From Acanthosepion lycidas (taxonomy: Eukaryota; Mollusca; Cephalopoda; Sepiida; Sepiidae): a DNA stretch of 64,000 nucleotides. The position numbers were made by a program, and so were the translations under genes. Position 1 is the first letter of the stretch; the number at the start of each line of letters is the position of its first letter. Shown here one piece after another: positions 1 to 10,465 of this stretch. The notes beneath the pieces were generated by a model. That model saw only the letters and a program-made list of their open reading frames with translations. It had not been told where the DNA came from and made no database searches. Location: assembly GCA_963932145.1 (NCBI GenBank), contig OZ010587.1, forward strand, positions 112,879,334 to 112,943,333, written 5' to 3'.

Positions 1-1669
1 GGAGGAAGGTTGTACCATTAAAAATATTGTATAGATCTGTTTCATTGCTCAGAGCCAGTATTCTTATTTAAGTTAAGGATTACTGAGTGATTCGTTCGTT
101 TTCTACGGCTTATCAACCCTTAGCAGGTCATTTAAAGCCAGAAAATATTTTTAAATAAATTTTTTTTTTTTTTTAGGTAATGATGGTTCAGTAACAAGTC
201 TTAGTGGTTCTCAAATCTTTTCCTCTGGGTTGCATTTTCCGAATGAAAATTTGCTCGCACCTCACGAAATTTGATGTGATAAAAAGTAGATTTAAAAATA
301 AAAATAAAAAAACAGAGTGAGGTTTAAAGGGAGATAACCGCAGATTCGAAGTCAAAACATTATCAATTGATAACTCTCTCCTTCAATTTGCGGATCGTGA
401 AAAGAGAAATCTTACTGAGTGTTAGAGCCATGATCGTCCACGCCCTAAAATGACACCGCACATTTAAGAATATTAAAACTCACTACTCCGGAATCCTGCA
501 CTTGTAAATTGCTTTAGCTTCAATTCTCGAGAAGTCTCGTTATTTCTCGATAGATTTCTAAAATTAGACATATTTTCTTTTCATTCTTATTAAAAATGCA
601 TCAGGGTCTTGGTTTTTAGTTTGTCAGTAAAACCGGTTTTTGTAGTGAATTTTGCCTTTTCATCTTTCAATTTATTTCCTATTTTATTGAAGAATGTTTT
701 ATGTACTTTAGTCCGGTTTTATGAGATTCGCAATATGGCACCCCATTAATCAGTTTGTTATTGCAATCAGTGAACTATTTGATCGCCATCATTGGAGAAT
801 AAGACAGATATATTGGCGCCCACAAAGTTTCATTTGAAGAGACGCGTATTAAAAAGAAAATAAAAGAGAATCTAAAAATATGTAGAGGGTGTCAAAAATA
901 TTTGCCCACGTGACCCAGACAAAAAATGAATTGGCGGGAAGAATTTACTGTAGTTGCCTTCATTCTTTAATGTTTTCTCGCTCGTTATCCGCACAAGAAA
1001 AGGTTGAACCCGCTACCCAGATAAGAGCAAAGCATATATGAGACATTACTTATTCTGACATCGTGAAAACAATGCCCTATTTTGAAAGAAAGAAAATTTT
1101 CAAAAGTCAGATTTTTTTTTGCGCGCGAAAGGAAAAAAAACTAACATTTAAAAAAAACGAAAACAAATTTTCATTAATTATGTAGTAGAATTAATAATCA
1201 ATAATTAAAAAAATGTCCATTTATCAAAAATGTATTTTACAATGGAAGCCCATTCAATGACTGAAGAGATGAAATTCTCCTCACGTTACTCTCACTAACG
1301 AAGTATATTTAAATTACACAACAAACAAACAGTAGAAAGGAAGAGAATTAGGTAAAAATATTTCCCTAGTCAATAAATTAAACATTTCTTTTTTATTATG
1401 AGCTTTCTTCCGTTAAAAACTAATGATTTCTTTGATTTCTGTTGTATTCACATTTCCTTCCGGGTCCTAAATAGAGACCTAAGGTCAAAAATAGTTTCAT
1501 GACATTTTCCACTAATCATTTTTTAAAAAAAACAAAAACAAAGACAAAACTTAAGATCACACACATTTTACATAGATAAAGCTCTTCGTAATGTGTGAGC
1601 TGGAATTGCGAGTACAATTTTTTTGTATTTCTTTAAGTCATGGGCTACCAGGAATCCTTTCAATGAATC

Positions 1670-1670
<1 letters not shown>
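1..1670. other. No gene recognised
   Basis: AT-rich DNA with short homopolymers and no coding-looking frame. A short motif around 93-150 (settings such as 'tcatttaaagcc' and an 'aaatattttt' run) resembles 3340-3400, so both may be remnants of one old dispersed repeat. The segments at about 1430-1530 and 1725-1810 also resemble each other ('ttccttccgggtcc', 'gacattttccact'). Confidence 0.6.

Positions 1671-1716
<46 letters not shown>
1671..1716. repeat. (ATT)n microsatellite
   Basis: Uninterrupted ATT trinucleotide tract of about 15 units. The same trinucleotide class borders the R4/Dong-like LINE copies further along. Confidence 0.95.
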
Positions 1717-1719
<3 letters not shown>

Positions 1720-1942
1720 CTTTGAATTCTGTTGTATATTCATTTCTTTCTGTGTCCCGATTAGATACCTAAGGTCAGAAATGGCATCGTGACATTTTCC
1801 ACTGAGCAATTTTGGAAAAAAAGGCCCACATATTTTACATATATAAAGCCCTTCGTAAAGGTGTGCAATGTGCACATGGGAACAATTTTTTGTATTTCTT
1901 TAAGGCATGGCCTATCATGAATCCCTTCAATGAGTTTATTGA

Positions 1943-2258
1943 AATGTGTCTATATTTCTGAGATGAGGTATTATGTACACTATTTACATTATTGGGAATA
2001 TTGTCCTCATCTTTGTCGCCATATTTATTACAACGTTTCGGCCTTTCAGTATCTGCCTATATTTCTGAGATGAGGTATTATGTACACTATTTACATTATT
2101 CGGACTATTGTCCTCATCTTTGTCGCCATATTTATTACAACGTTTCGGCCGTTTAGTCTCTGTCTATATTTCTGAGATGAGGTATTATGTACACTATTTA
2201 CATTATTCGGTCTATTGTCCTCATCTTTGTCGCCATATTTATTACAACGTTTATAATA
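1943..2258 (-). repeat. Three tandem 107-bp copies of a SINE tail
   Basis: The landmark 'gagatgaggtatta' recurs at 1960, 2067 and 2174, an exact 107-bp period. On the - strand each unit reads like the 3' part of the tRNA-derived SINE that follows at 2262 ('aaacgttgtaataaatatgg', 'gatgaggacaatagtccg'). The array therefore seems to be an amplified SINE tail abutting a full SINE in the opposite orientation. Related tail-only copies lie at 41562-41650 and 42020-42112. Confidence 0.85.
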
Positions 2259-2261
2259 ACA

Positions 2262-2630
2262 ACAAAAAATTGCAATATGAGCTCTGGTAAAAACATTAGG
2301 CTGAAGACATTAGGTTTATAATACCCAGAAATTCATACACAGATGTCCCCAGGGACACATGGCACAGTGGATAACGGCGTTCGTTAGATCCAGTGACAGG
2401 AGTTCAATACCCGGTTAAGGCAGTGGAGAACTTGGAGAGGGGAATTAACGGGAGATAACTGATAACTGACATCCATTAGACATGGCACGTGGAACTAGAA
2501 CAGTCTACCCCAGTGAGCGAAATGCCAACCACCTGAAGAAAGCTGGAGCGTACAACGGCCTAAACGTTGTAATAAATATGGTGACAAAGATGAGGATAAT
2601 AGTCCGAATAATGTAAGTAGAGTTTATCGG
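2262..2630 (+). mobile_element. tRNA-derived SINE, family 1, copy 1
   Basis: Pol III-type internal promoter elements are visible: an A-box-like 'tggcacagtgg' at 2360-2370 and a B-box-like 'gagttcaataccc' at 2400-2412, spaced as in a tRNA. The head is preceded by about 90 bp that is shared with the copy at 40067-40446. The 3' part reads 'aacggcctaaacgttgta' followed by a 'gatgaggataatagtccg' tail. It has no coding capacity. SINEs of this type depend on a partner LINE for reverse transcription; the partner cannot be named from this window. Confidence 0.82.
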
Positions 2631-2717
2631 AATATGTTCCAATCAATTCAATGGCTCCAACTCCAAGTGAAATTGTTAATGCCACACTTTTTAGATTTCG
2701 ATTCCAAAGTCCTCGTA

Positions 2718-3128
2718 TGATGATCTTTAAAGATACATTACAGTCTTCATGTCAATAAGGAGGCACATTCTGTTCTTGTGGTCTTTGATCACGATATCTA
2801 GGTGATTAGCTTTGATTGTTTTATATGTAAAATCCCATAAAATTGTTACAGGTCCTATCTCTGTAACCGGGTCTGGGTGATGGTCATTTCTTGCAGCTTC
2901 CTTCCCGTAAAAGTTGCATATTTTCCAGTGCAGATATTGGCCTACTCTTTCATGTCGAATTTTATATTTGGTTCCTGCTAGCGCTGTAGAACCTGATACA
3001 CATTGGTAAATTGTTTCTGGATATTTATCATAGAATCGGTATTTTGGACTAACACAAGTTTTCAGTATGTCTGCTTGGTAATTTCTTAGCAATTATTGGT
3101 CGTGTGCAGCAAGAATAAAATTTTCGGA
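2718..3128 (-). pseudogene. R4/Dong-like LINE fragment (C-terminal region)
   Basis: A - strand frame (2727-3092) matches the C-terminal part of the long R4-like ORF at 7522-10050. It covers the zinc-knuckle region, the 'RVGQYLHWKICNFYGKE' block, the 'TEIGPVTILWD' block and the endonuclease segment ending 'LLIDM'. The two leading cysteines of the knuckle are Tyr here (YRFY in place of CRFC) and the endonuclease block is cut by a deletion, so it is dead. On its own strand the fragment starts against an (AAT)n tract (ATT on + at 3128-3164), the same border seen for the + strand copies. Confidence 0.88.
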
Positions 3129-3404
3129 TTATTATTATTATTTTCATTATTATTATTATTATTAATGGGCTACATTGATTATTTCATTACATTTTCTAAA
3201 GAATATTATTATTAAACAGCATGTCTGTTTTCTTTTCTTTTCTTTTTTTTATGTTTTTTTTTTTTTTTTTGCTTTAATCCTTTAACATATACTTTTGCCA
3301 AGTAATTTTAATTTAATAAAAGTTTCGATTGATTGATTGATTGTTTTGTTTAACGGCATCTCAACCTTAGGGGTCATTTCATGCCGGAAATGATTTTGAA
3401 TGAC

Positions 3405-3825
3405 TTTAAAAGTCAAAAACGCATAGTTGGCAACACCACTGTTTCAAAAACGTACAGCTGGCAACATTATTGCTTCAAAAACGCACAACTGGCAACATTA
3501 TTGCTTCAAAAACGTACAGCTGGCAACGTTGTTGTTTTTTTTTTTGTTTTTTTTTATAAAAAACGTATAGCTGGCAACATTGTTTCAAAAACGTATAGCT
3601 GGCAACATTATGGCTTTAAAACATATAGCTGGCAACATTATTTTTTACAAAAAGCGTATAGCTGGCAACATTGTTTCAAAAACGTATAGCTTGCACCATT
3701 ATGGTTTCAAAAACGTATAGCTGACAACATTATGGTTTCAAAAACGGATAGCTGGCAACATTATTGTTTCAAAAACGGATAGGTGGCAACATTATTGTTT
3801 CAAAAACCTTTATCTGAGGCCTTAC
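3405..3825. repeat. Minisatellite, ~31-37 bp unit
   Basis: About a dozen imperfect copies of a unit containing 'caaaaacgtatagctggcaac' variants, differing in length mainly through T- or A-runs. The frame at 3381-3689 just reads this repeat and is not a gene. Confidence 0.9.
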
Positions 3826-3920
3826 TGTTAGATGTAGTTTATCGTCATAACCGGGACGCGGATGTAGTTTATCGCCATACCCAGAACACGGATGTAGTTT
3901 ATTGTCATACCCAGGACGTA
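3826..3920 (+). repeat. Three 30-bp repeats, also present at 30 kb
   Basis: 'gatgtagttt' recurs at 3830, 3861 and 3891 with 'atcgtcata' and 'acccaggacg' variants. The same sequence, together with the preceding 'gaggcctta', recurs in reverse orientation at 30045-30122, so this is a dispersed repeat with its own internal tandem structure. Confidence 0.8.
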
Positions 3921-5139
3921 AAAGTTTCGAATACGGGGCTTCATTAGATCACTGAAACTGTGGTTGACGTTTATACGTATGTTTAGGTACTAGTGCGTAT
4001 AAAAGTCAGTGTTCTTTGCTTTGTGACGCACAAAACATATCATTATCTGATTAATAGGAGAGATTTTTGACAGGGGAATTGTGTCTCCAAGAGAAACGAA
4101 AAAAAAAATCAAACAAAAAAGTAAATAATGATACATGAAGCACAGAAATACGTATGTGGAGAAATGGAAATTGCTTGATTTGTGGTTCACTCAATTACAA
4201 TAAGCGTAGTGCTAGATTGGCAGTTAGGTCTCATCATTTTATAGTTGAAATTGCTAGATGTAGCCGTAAGTTCTATGCTAGCAGTTCTTACTCTCATACT
4301 TCTCACTTGTGGGATTTCCTCCGGCCTCTTGCTTTCCGGTCAATATTGATTTTCAAATATTGGAATGCAGTGTCAATCATTATATTCTGTCTTCTTAACT
4401 CCTGTTCTTTTATTGTCCTTTCTCCTTAATAATGTTTTTTCTTTTTCTCATATTCCTTCTCACTAGATAACACCTGACTTAGGTTGAAAATGATTTTTAG
4501 AAAAATTAAATGATTTTTAAAAAATATTGTGGTTATAGAAATAAGCGCTACATGCTTAGTGCTAGTTTCATGCTTTAAGTGTTCATCAAACCTCTTATAT
4601 ATAGCTGATTGAGTATTACCAGAAACAGCTTCTGAAAACACTGTTATCACTGGTTGTAGCTGATAATAAAATATTGAAAATTCCATGCAATAATATACTT
4701 ATGTTAATATTGTATATATTAAAGGTGCGTATATAAATCGTTTACAATGGAATAGACACACATATCATAGGCCTTTGTCTAATTCTAGTTGTGGTATACA
4801 TGTGTTATAGTTCCACTGTGTGGGACAAATTTAAGTATTTGTATATAATTTTGTGTATGATTTAGCAAGTATAAAATTCTCTCTAAGAACAAATCCAGTT
4901 TATCGCCGCTTGTCTTTAAATTAATCCGTTCTGTCCGTGTATTATGGTGTTATTATATAAGGAATATAATAATACCCATAATGGAGAAAAGCACACTCAA
5001 AATATTCCATTTTCGTATAAATCTCTCATTAGGATTCTGTAAGTATGTATAGGAAAGAGAGGATATTGGATGATATGATGAAGGAGATTTCTTTCTTGAA
5101 CATACGTTTAGAAGAAGAGGTAGGAAAACCGTAGATTAT
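3921..5139. other. No gene recognised
   Basis: AT-rich sequence with several 60-90 codon frames on both strands. None has a recognisable motif, domain or consistent composition. I see no repeat structure here. Confidence 0.5.
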
Positions 5140-5620
5140 AAAAAATAACAAGTGTTTGACAAATTGCGTCACGAAAACTGATAGTAAGCTTGATTTATTT
5201 GGGATGGATATTAGAACTTATACTGAAAGCAACAGTATGCACAAGAACAGGAATTCAGTAGCTACACAAAAACAGAAAGAGGCGTAAGACAAGGATTGGT
5301 TTTCTCGCCAGATTTATTCTTCCTTTGCAGTGAAGCAATCCTAAGTGAATTAGAAGTGCTGCCAGGATTCATTATTGGCGACCACGACATTAACAATATT
5401 AGATATGCCGATGACACTATATTGATAGCAAACACAAAAAGGAAATTACATATCTAGAAAGTGTTTTAACAAAAGATGGAAATTGCGACACCCACAAGGC
5501 ATATTTTAAACCATAGAAACAAAAGAAAGCAGCGCATTAACCTACATAACGAGATAGTGTAATTTGTTGGAAGAACAGGGATGAAGAGACATAGCAAAAA
5601 GACTAAATTTACTAAAGGCT
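5140..5620 (+). pseudogene. Non-LTR retrotransposon RT fragment
   Basis: Broken frames show a reverse-transcriptase palm: 'FDKLRHEN' near 5155, a 'GVRQG' plus 'FSPDLF' block at about 5282-5320, 'SEAILSELEVLPGFIIG', and the catalytic box 'IRYADDT' near 5400-5420. A little downstream 'SVLTKDGNCDTH' corresponds to the segment normally after the thumb. Several in-frame stops and shifts show that it is inactive. I can place it among APE-type LINEs but not in a named clade. Confidence 0.82.
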
Positions 5621-5777
5621 ACAAAGGATCGCCCACATCGTTTTGTATTTGTGGATTAACTATTGACTTCCAGGCTTTGGGATTTTGAAAATAAAATCAT
5701 TTCATTGAAAACTAAACAGAATTATTTTAATTTTGAAAGCTAAATACTGCCATTTTCTCATTATAATTAGTTAATTA

Positions 5778-5846
5778 TTCTATCTGATCAAACATACTGA
5801 GAGCAGATACTACGCTTTGATCCCAGCCAAAAGGCCTAGAAACGAT
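5778..5846 (-). pseudogene. U2 snRNA-like sequence (5' end)
   Basis: Read on the - strand from 5846, the sequence begins 'atcgtttctaggcctttt' and continues 'ggctgggatcaaag', 'cgtagtatctg' and a decayed 'gatcagata'. These match the order of the conserved 5' region of U2 snRNA, including the GTAGTA branch-point recognition segment. The similarity fades after about 65-70 nt, and no stem IIb, Sm site or 3' half is visible. It is therefore a truncated U2 pseudogene or the head of a U2-derived SINE, not a functional snRNA. Confidence 0.72.
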
Positions 5847-6186
5847 GACAACCGCACGATAAAAGTGACATCTTCAGACGCACATCATCAACCAACGGAA
5901 ACCGAGTAAAGCAATCGCCAAAAATCCAGATACCATAAATAAAATAGCATCGTCTCCTGAACTATTTTAAAATTATTAAGAGAAATGGTAGTAAGACGGG
6001 GATATGGCTAATAATAATAATGACATACTTGGATATCACTGGGGCCTCATTGAGAGTGCGTGGGTGACAGCGATGCTTAGAATAGTTCATGTGCTCAGGA
6101 AAATGTTATGTCACTAAACTGCATGGAGGAGCAAAAATTTCACCATCATCAGTCGACCGGAACATCTAAACGTCGGAGGCGAAACC

Positions 6187-6189
<3 letters not shown>

Positions 6190-6233
<44 letters not shown>
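6190..6233. repeat. (AAT)n microsatellite
   Basis: Fourteen or so AAT units followed by a slightly degenerate 'aacaataacaatt' stretch that leads straight into the first truncated LINE copy. Similar tracts occur at 7068-7116 and 7474-7520. Confidence 0.95.
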
Positions 6234-6237
<4 letters not shown>

Positions 6238-6242
6238 TAACA

Positions 6243-6640
6243 ATTAAAGACAAAATAAACTTTCTTATTGATATGGCAGTCCCTGCAGACTATAATGTAT
6301 CTTTGAATATCTTCAAAAAGTTATCAACATACAAGGACCCTGAAATCGAAATTTCCAAAATGTTGCGCATGCGAACATCAACAATTCCAGTTGTAGTTGG
6401 AGCCCTCGGATTGGTTGGGAAAGATTCCAATAGAATCATTGAAGGGATTCATGATAGCCCATGACTTAAAGAAATACAAAAAAATTGTTCTCACGAGTAC
6501 AGCCCAGACCTTACGAAGGGCTTTATTTATGTAAAATATGTGTGGGTTTCTTTCTTTTTTTTTTTTTTTTTTTTCAAAATTGCCCCGTGGTAAATATTAT
6601 GATGCCATTTCTAACCTCAGGTCTCTGGCCGAGACCCGGA
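6243..6640 (+). pseudogene. R4/Dong-like LINE 3' fragment 1
   Basis: The frame from 6243 to 6464 corresponds to the last ~75 residues of the long copy: 'FLIDMAVPAD', 'FKKLSTYKD', 'TSTIPVVVGALGLVGKDS'. A stop ends it early relative to the long copy. The 3' UTR includes a long T-run (6549-6574) and ends 'gagacccggaaaa', directly abutting fragment 2 without an AAT tract. Confidence 0.88.
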
Positions 6641-7066
6641 AAATACACACAGACAGAACAATCAAAGCTAATCGCCCAGACATCGTTATTAGAGACCGCA
6701 AAGATAAAATGTGGCTTCTTATTGACATGACGGTCCCTGCTGACTGCAATGCATCTTTGAAGATCATCAAAATACAAGGATCTTGAAATGGAAATCTAAA
6801 AAGAATGTGGCACATGAGGACATCAACAATTCCAGTTGTAGATGGATCCGTCGAATTGATTGGAAAAGGATCCGATAGATTAATTGAACGGATTCCTGGT
6901 AGACCAAAACTTAAATACAAACAATTTTACTCACAGCCAAAATGTGTGTGACCTTAGTTTTTTTTCCTCAAAAAATGCTCAGTGGAAAGTATCATGATGT
7001 CATTTCTGACCTTAGGTTTCTGGTTGGGACCCGGAAAAGAAATGAGTAGACACCAGATATTAAAGG
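6641..7066 (+). pseudogene. R4/Dong-like LINE 3' fragment 2
   Basis: Starts within the endonuclease region ('RTIKANRPDIVIRDRKDKM' then 'LLIDMTVPADCNASLK'), so the RPD...D catalytic pattern is kept. A frameshift near 6775 and further changes disable it. It is the most diverged of the four copies. It ends 'gggacccggaaaagaaatg' followed by (AAT)n at 7068. Confidence 0.88.
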
Positions 7067-7067
7067 A

Positions 7068-7117
<50 letters not shown>

Positions 7118-7119
<2 letters not shown>

Positions 7120-7470
7120 TTCAAAAAGCTGTCAAAATACAAGGACCTTGAAATAGAAATCTCGAAAATGTGGCATATGGGAACATCAACAATCCCTGTT
7201 GTAGTGGGAGCCCTAGGACTAGTTGGAAAGGATTGCAGTAGACTAATTGCAGGGATTCCTGGAAGCCCATGCCTCAAGGAGATACAAAAAATTGTTCTGA
7301 CAAGTACAGCCCACACTTTACGAAGGGCTTTATCTATGTAATTTTTATTTATTTTTTTTTTTTTTTTTATTTTTTTTTTTTTTTGTCAGTGAAAAGTGTC
7401 ATGATGCCATTTCTAACCTTAGGTCCCTGGGTGGGACCCGGAAAGAAATGTGTAAACGCCAGAAAGCAAA
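7118..7470 (+). pseudogene. R4/Dong-like LINE 3' fragment 3
   Basis: Begins 'ttcaaaaagctgtc' immediately after 47 bp of (AAT)n and covers the final ~70 codons, ending at the same stop codon position as the long copy, plus the T-rich 3' UTR (7342-7384). It is almost identical to 9824-10180. Another (AAT)n tract follows at 7474. Confidence 0.9.
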
Positions 7471-7473
7471 GAA

Positions 7474-7521
<48 letters not shown>

Positions 7522-10050
7522 CGTTGTAGATTCTATCGCCAAAATAAAATATTCCGAACAGATCTTAAGAAATTTTACAGGGAAATTGGGAAAACGCCTA
7601 TACATGTCGAAACGCCACCATCGATTGATAATGTACAGACATTTTGGGAAAATATTTGGAGCAACCCGAAGGAATGTAACCCAAATGCAGAATGGATACG
7701 GCGTGAAGAAGAACGACTGCTGGATACACCTCTGCAAGAATGGGTAAATATATCCACAGATGATGTTAGGCAAGCACTAACGAAATCCCAAAAATGGAAA
7801 TCCCCAGGAAATGACAAGTTGCCCAATTTCTGGCTGTATCATCTCTCATCTACCCATGGCATACTTGCAAAAACATTATCAACGCTTGTAAATAATCCCA
7901 ATAAAATCCCGGAATGGGTTACTGAAGGTATTACATACCTCATACCAAAAACAACTGAAACAGACGACCCGAAAAATTATAGACCGATAACGTGTCTTTC
8001 CACAACGTATAAGTTGATCACGTCTGTACTGACGAACCGTACTTACTCCTTCTTCGAAACAAACAACATTCTCCCGCTGGAACAGAAGGGATGCAGTAGA
8101 GGTTCATATGGCTGCAAAGATCAACTTCTGATAAATAAAATGATCCTGGAAAATTGCAGGAGACGACGCAGAAATCTCAGTGCAGCGTGGATTGATTATC
8201 GTAAAGCCTTTGATAGTGTTCCACATTCTTGGATCCTTAAGGCTTTGGAAATGTACAAAGTCTCCCCTGTGATATTAAACTTTTTTAAGCACAGCATGGG
8301 GATGTGGAACACAAAACTATACCTTAGGCACACCGTCGGCACTGCCATATCCAACCGTCTGAATATCCGACGTGGAATATTTCAAGGAGACTCTCTGTCA
8401 CCCCTTCTGTTTTGTTTATCCTTAACCTCTCTTACACATGAACTGAACAACAGTAGCTATGGTTACAAAATAAATAAGAAAATATTCAATCACCTACTAT
8501 ACATGGATGATCTCAAACTCTTTGCCAAAGACGACAGTGAGTTGAAAGGCCTCCTCAATATTGTAAAATACTTTAGTGACGACATAGGTATGGACTTCGG
8601 ATTAGATAAATGTGCAAAAGTAACATTCAAGAAAGGTAAAATTACAGAAACACCCTTAATAGATTTAGATTTTGTCACAAAGATTAGGGAATTGGAGCAT
8701 GAAGAAGCTTATAAGTACCTAGGAATTAGCGAAGGAGATGGCATACAACACCCCCAAATGAAAGAAAAAATAAGAAAAGAGTACTACAGGCGTGTACGTC
8801 TGATACTAAATACTGAACTAAACTCAAAAAATAGAATATCAGCTATAAACTCATTGGCTGTCCCAGTGGTGCATTACAGCTTTAATGTCCTTAACTGGAC
8901 CATAGCTGAAATTAAGCGAATGGACGCCAAAACGAGGAAGCTTCTCACTTGCTATCGCATGCATCATCCCAAAGCTGATGTTGATCGTCTGTATGTGCCC
9001 AGATCCGAAGGAGGCAGAGGATTAGTTCAACTAGAACTGTCCTACAAAACTACAACAATTGGCCTCAAAAAATACTTGGAAACTACAGAAGACTGGATGA
9101 TGGTATGCGTCAAGGAACATGAAAGTAGTAAGCGTCTTTACTCCGTAATGAAAGAAGCCAACAAATTCAAACTGGAGCTTCAAATGGGCGTAGAGATGCA
9201 ACTACAGCACAATACACCGGCTGAAACTGCAAAATACTTGAAAAAGACAGCAAATACGAATGCAACCGACCAGATACAGAAGCGATGGCAAGATAAACCG
9301 CTTCATGGCCAATACTCTGCCCGTATCAAACAAGCTGATGTAGACAAAACCCGTACCCATCAGTGGCTACGCAGTGCAGGGTTGAAAGCGGAAACTGAAG
9401 GTTTTATCCTTGCTGCGCAGGACCAATGCTTGCTAACTAGGAATTATCAAGCACATATACTAAAATATTGTGTCAGCCCAAAATGCAGATTCTGTGATAA
9501 ATATCCAGAAACGATTGATCATCTTGTATCAGGCTGCACGATGTTGGCACCTACTGAATATAAAAGCCGACATGACAGAGTGGGCCAATATCTGCACTGG
9601 AAAATCTGCAACTTCTACGGGAAGGAAACTGGAAGAAACTGGTACCAACACCACCCAGACCCAGTTACGGAGATAGGACCTGTTACAATTCTATGGGACT
9701 ACACAATTCACACTGACAGAACAATCAAGGCCAACCGCCCAGATATTGTTATTAAAGACCACAAACAAAAACGGTGCCTCCTTATTGATATGGCAGTCCC
9801 TGCTGACTGCAATGTATCTTTGAAGATATTCAAAAAACTGTCAAAATACAAGGACCTTGAAATAGAGGTCTCGAAAATGTGGCATATGGGAACATCAACA
9901 ATTCCTGTTGTAGTTGGAGCCCTAGGACTGGTTGGAAAAGATTGCAGTAGACTAATTGCAGGGATTCCTGGAAGCCCATGCCTCAAGGAGATACAAAAAA
10001 TTGTTCTGACAAGTACAGCCCACACTTTACGAAGGGCTCTATCTATGTAA
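7522..10050 (+). CDS. R4/Dong-like LINE polyprotein (5'-truncated)
   Basis: One open frame of about 840 codons. The first ATG is at 7819, but clear coding similarity in the same frame reaches back to 7522, where the sequence emerges from an (AAT)n tract; the frame has no start codon before that, so the protein is 5'-truncated. Counting from 7819: RT motif A 'WIDYRKAFDSVPHS' at residues 124-137, motif B-like 'FQGDSLSP' at 188-195, catalytic 'YMDD' at 228-231, and a CCHC-type knuckle starting 'CRFC' at 556 with 'HLVSGC'. It ends with a restriction-like endonuclease signature, 'RPDIV' at 640-644 with a second Asp at 657 in 'LLIDMAVPAD'. That order is typical of R4/Dong elements, which nick target DNA and prime reverse transcription there. 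No internal stop is present. Loss of the 5' end probably removes the DNA-binding N-terminus, so autonomous mobility is unlikely. Confidence 0.88.
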   Translation, partial: RCRFYRQNKIFRTDLKKFYREIGKTPIHVETPPSIDNVQTFWENIWSNPKECNPNAEWIRREEERLLDTPLQEWVNISTDDVRQALTKSQKWKSPGNDKLPNFWLYHLSSTHGILAKTLSTLVNNPNKIPEWVTEGITYLIPKTTETDDPKNYRPITCLSTTYKLITSVLTNRTYSFFETNNILPLEQKGCSRGSYGCKDQLLINKMILENCRRRRRNLSAAWIDYRKAFDSVPHSWILKALEMYKVSPVILNFFKHSMGMWNTKLYLRHTVGTAISNRLNIRRGIFQGDSLSPLLFCLSLTSLTHELNNSSYGYKINKKIFNHLLYMDDLKLFAKDDSELKGLLNIVKYFSDDIGMDFGLDKCAKVTFKKGKITETPLIDLDFVTKIRELEHEEAYKYLGISEGDGIQHPQMKEKIRKEYYRRVRLILNTELNSKNRISAINSLAVPVVHYSFNVLNWTIAEIKRMDAKTRKLLTCYRMHHPKADVDRLYVPRSEGGRGLVQLELSYKTTTIGLKKYLETTEDWMMVCVKEHESSKRLYSVMKEANKFKLELQMGVEMQLQHNTPAETAKYLKKTANTNATDQIQKRWQDKPLHGQYSARIKQADVDKTRTHQWLRSAGLKAETEGFILAAQDQCLLTRNYQAHILKYCVSPKCRFCDKYPETIDHLVSGCTMLAPTEYKSRHDRVGQYLHWKICNFYGKETGRNWYQHHPDPVTEIGPVTILWDYTIHTDRTIKANRPDIVIKDHKQKRCLLIDMAVPADCNVSLKIFKKLSKYKDLEIEVSKMWHMGTSTIPVVVGALGLVGKDCSRLIAGIPGSPCLKEIQKIVLTSTAHTLRRALSM

Positions 10051-10203
10051 TTATTTTATTTTATTTTATTTTATTTTTTTTGTGTGTCAGTGAAAAGTGT
10101 CATGATGCCATTTCTAACCTTAGGTCCCTGGGTGGGACCCGGAAAGAAATGTGTAAACGCCAGAAAGCAAAGAAAATAAAAATGATAATAATAATAATAA
10201 AAG
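10051..10203 (+). other. 3' UTR and (AAT)n end of the R4-like LINE
   Basis: A (TTTTA)n-like stretch, then the conserved 'gtcagtgaaaagtgtcatg' and 'gggacccggaaagaaatg' blocks shared with fragments 1-3. It closes with a short AAT tract at 10185-10200, which is probably the 3' junction of the element. Confidence 0.8.
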
Positions 10204-10421
10204 CTTTATATTAAGATATTAATGAAGATATCATGGGTGGAGTTCACAATGGCAAGAATTTGATAAGCACCCAGCGAAGGACCAGTACAAGACAATAACA
10301 AAAATGATAATTTCTGGACTTATATTACTGGCCAGTGACAACTGCGTGTCTGTCCGTGTGTCTGTGTGGACTTATACCTCCTGTATTTGTTGTTGGTATA
10401 AAAGTGTTGGCCTATGTTAGA

Positions 10422-10465
<44 letters not shown>

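Larger units (their letters stand above)
6185..10203 (+). mobile_element. Head-to-tail series of four R4/Dong-like LINE copies
   Basis: Four + strand copies of the same LINE follow one another: 6243-6640, 6641-7066, 7118-7470 and 7519-10203. All carry the same 3' end (a conserved C-terminus, a T-rich tract, then 'ccatttctaacct..ggtc' and 'gacccggaaa'). The 5' ends are truncated at different points. Three copies begin at or just after an (AAT)n tract, and the last also ends in one. The third and fourth 3' ends are nearly identical, implying recent insertion or duplication. Classification rests on the RT, CCHC-like and restriction-like endonuclease order seen in the longest copy. Confidence 0.85.
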
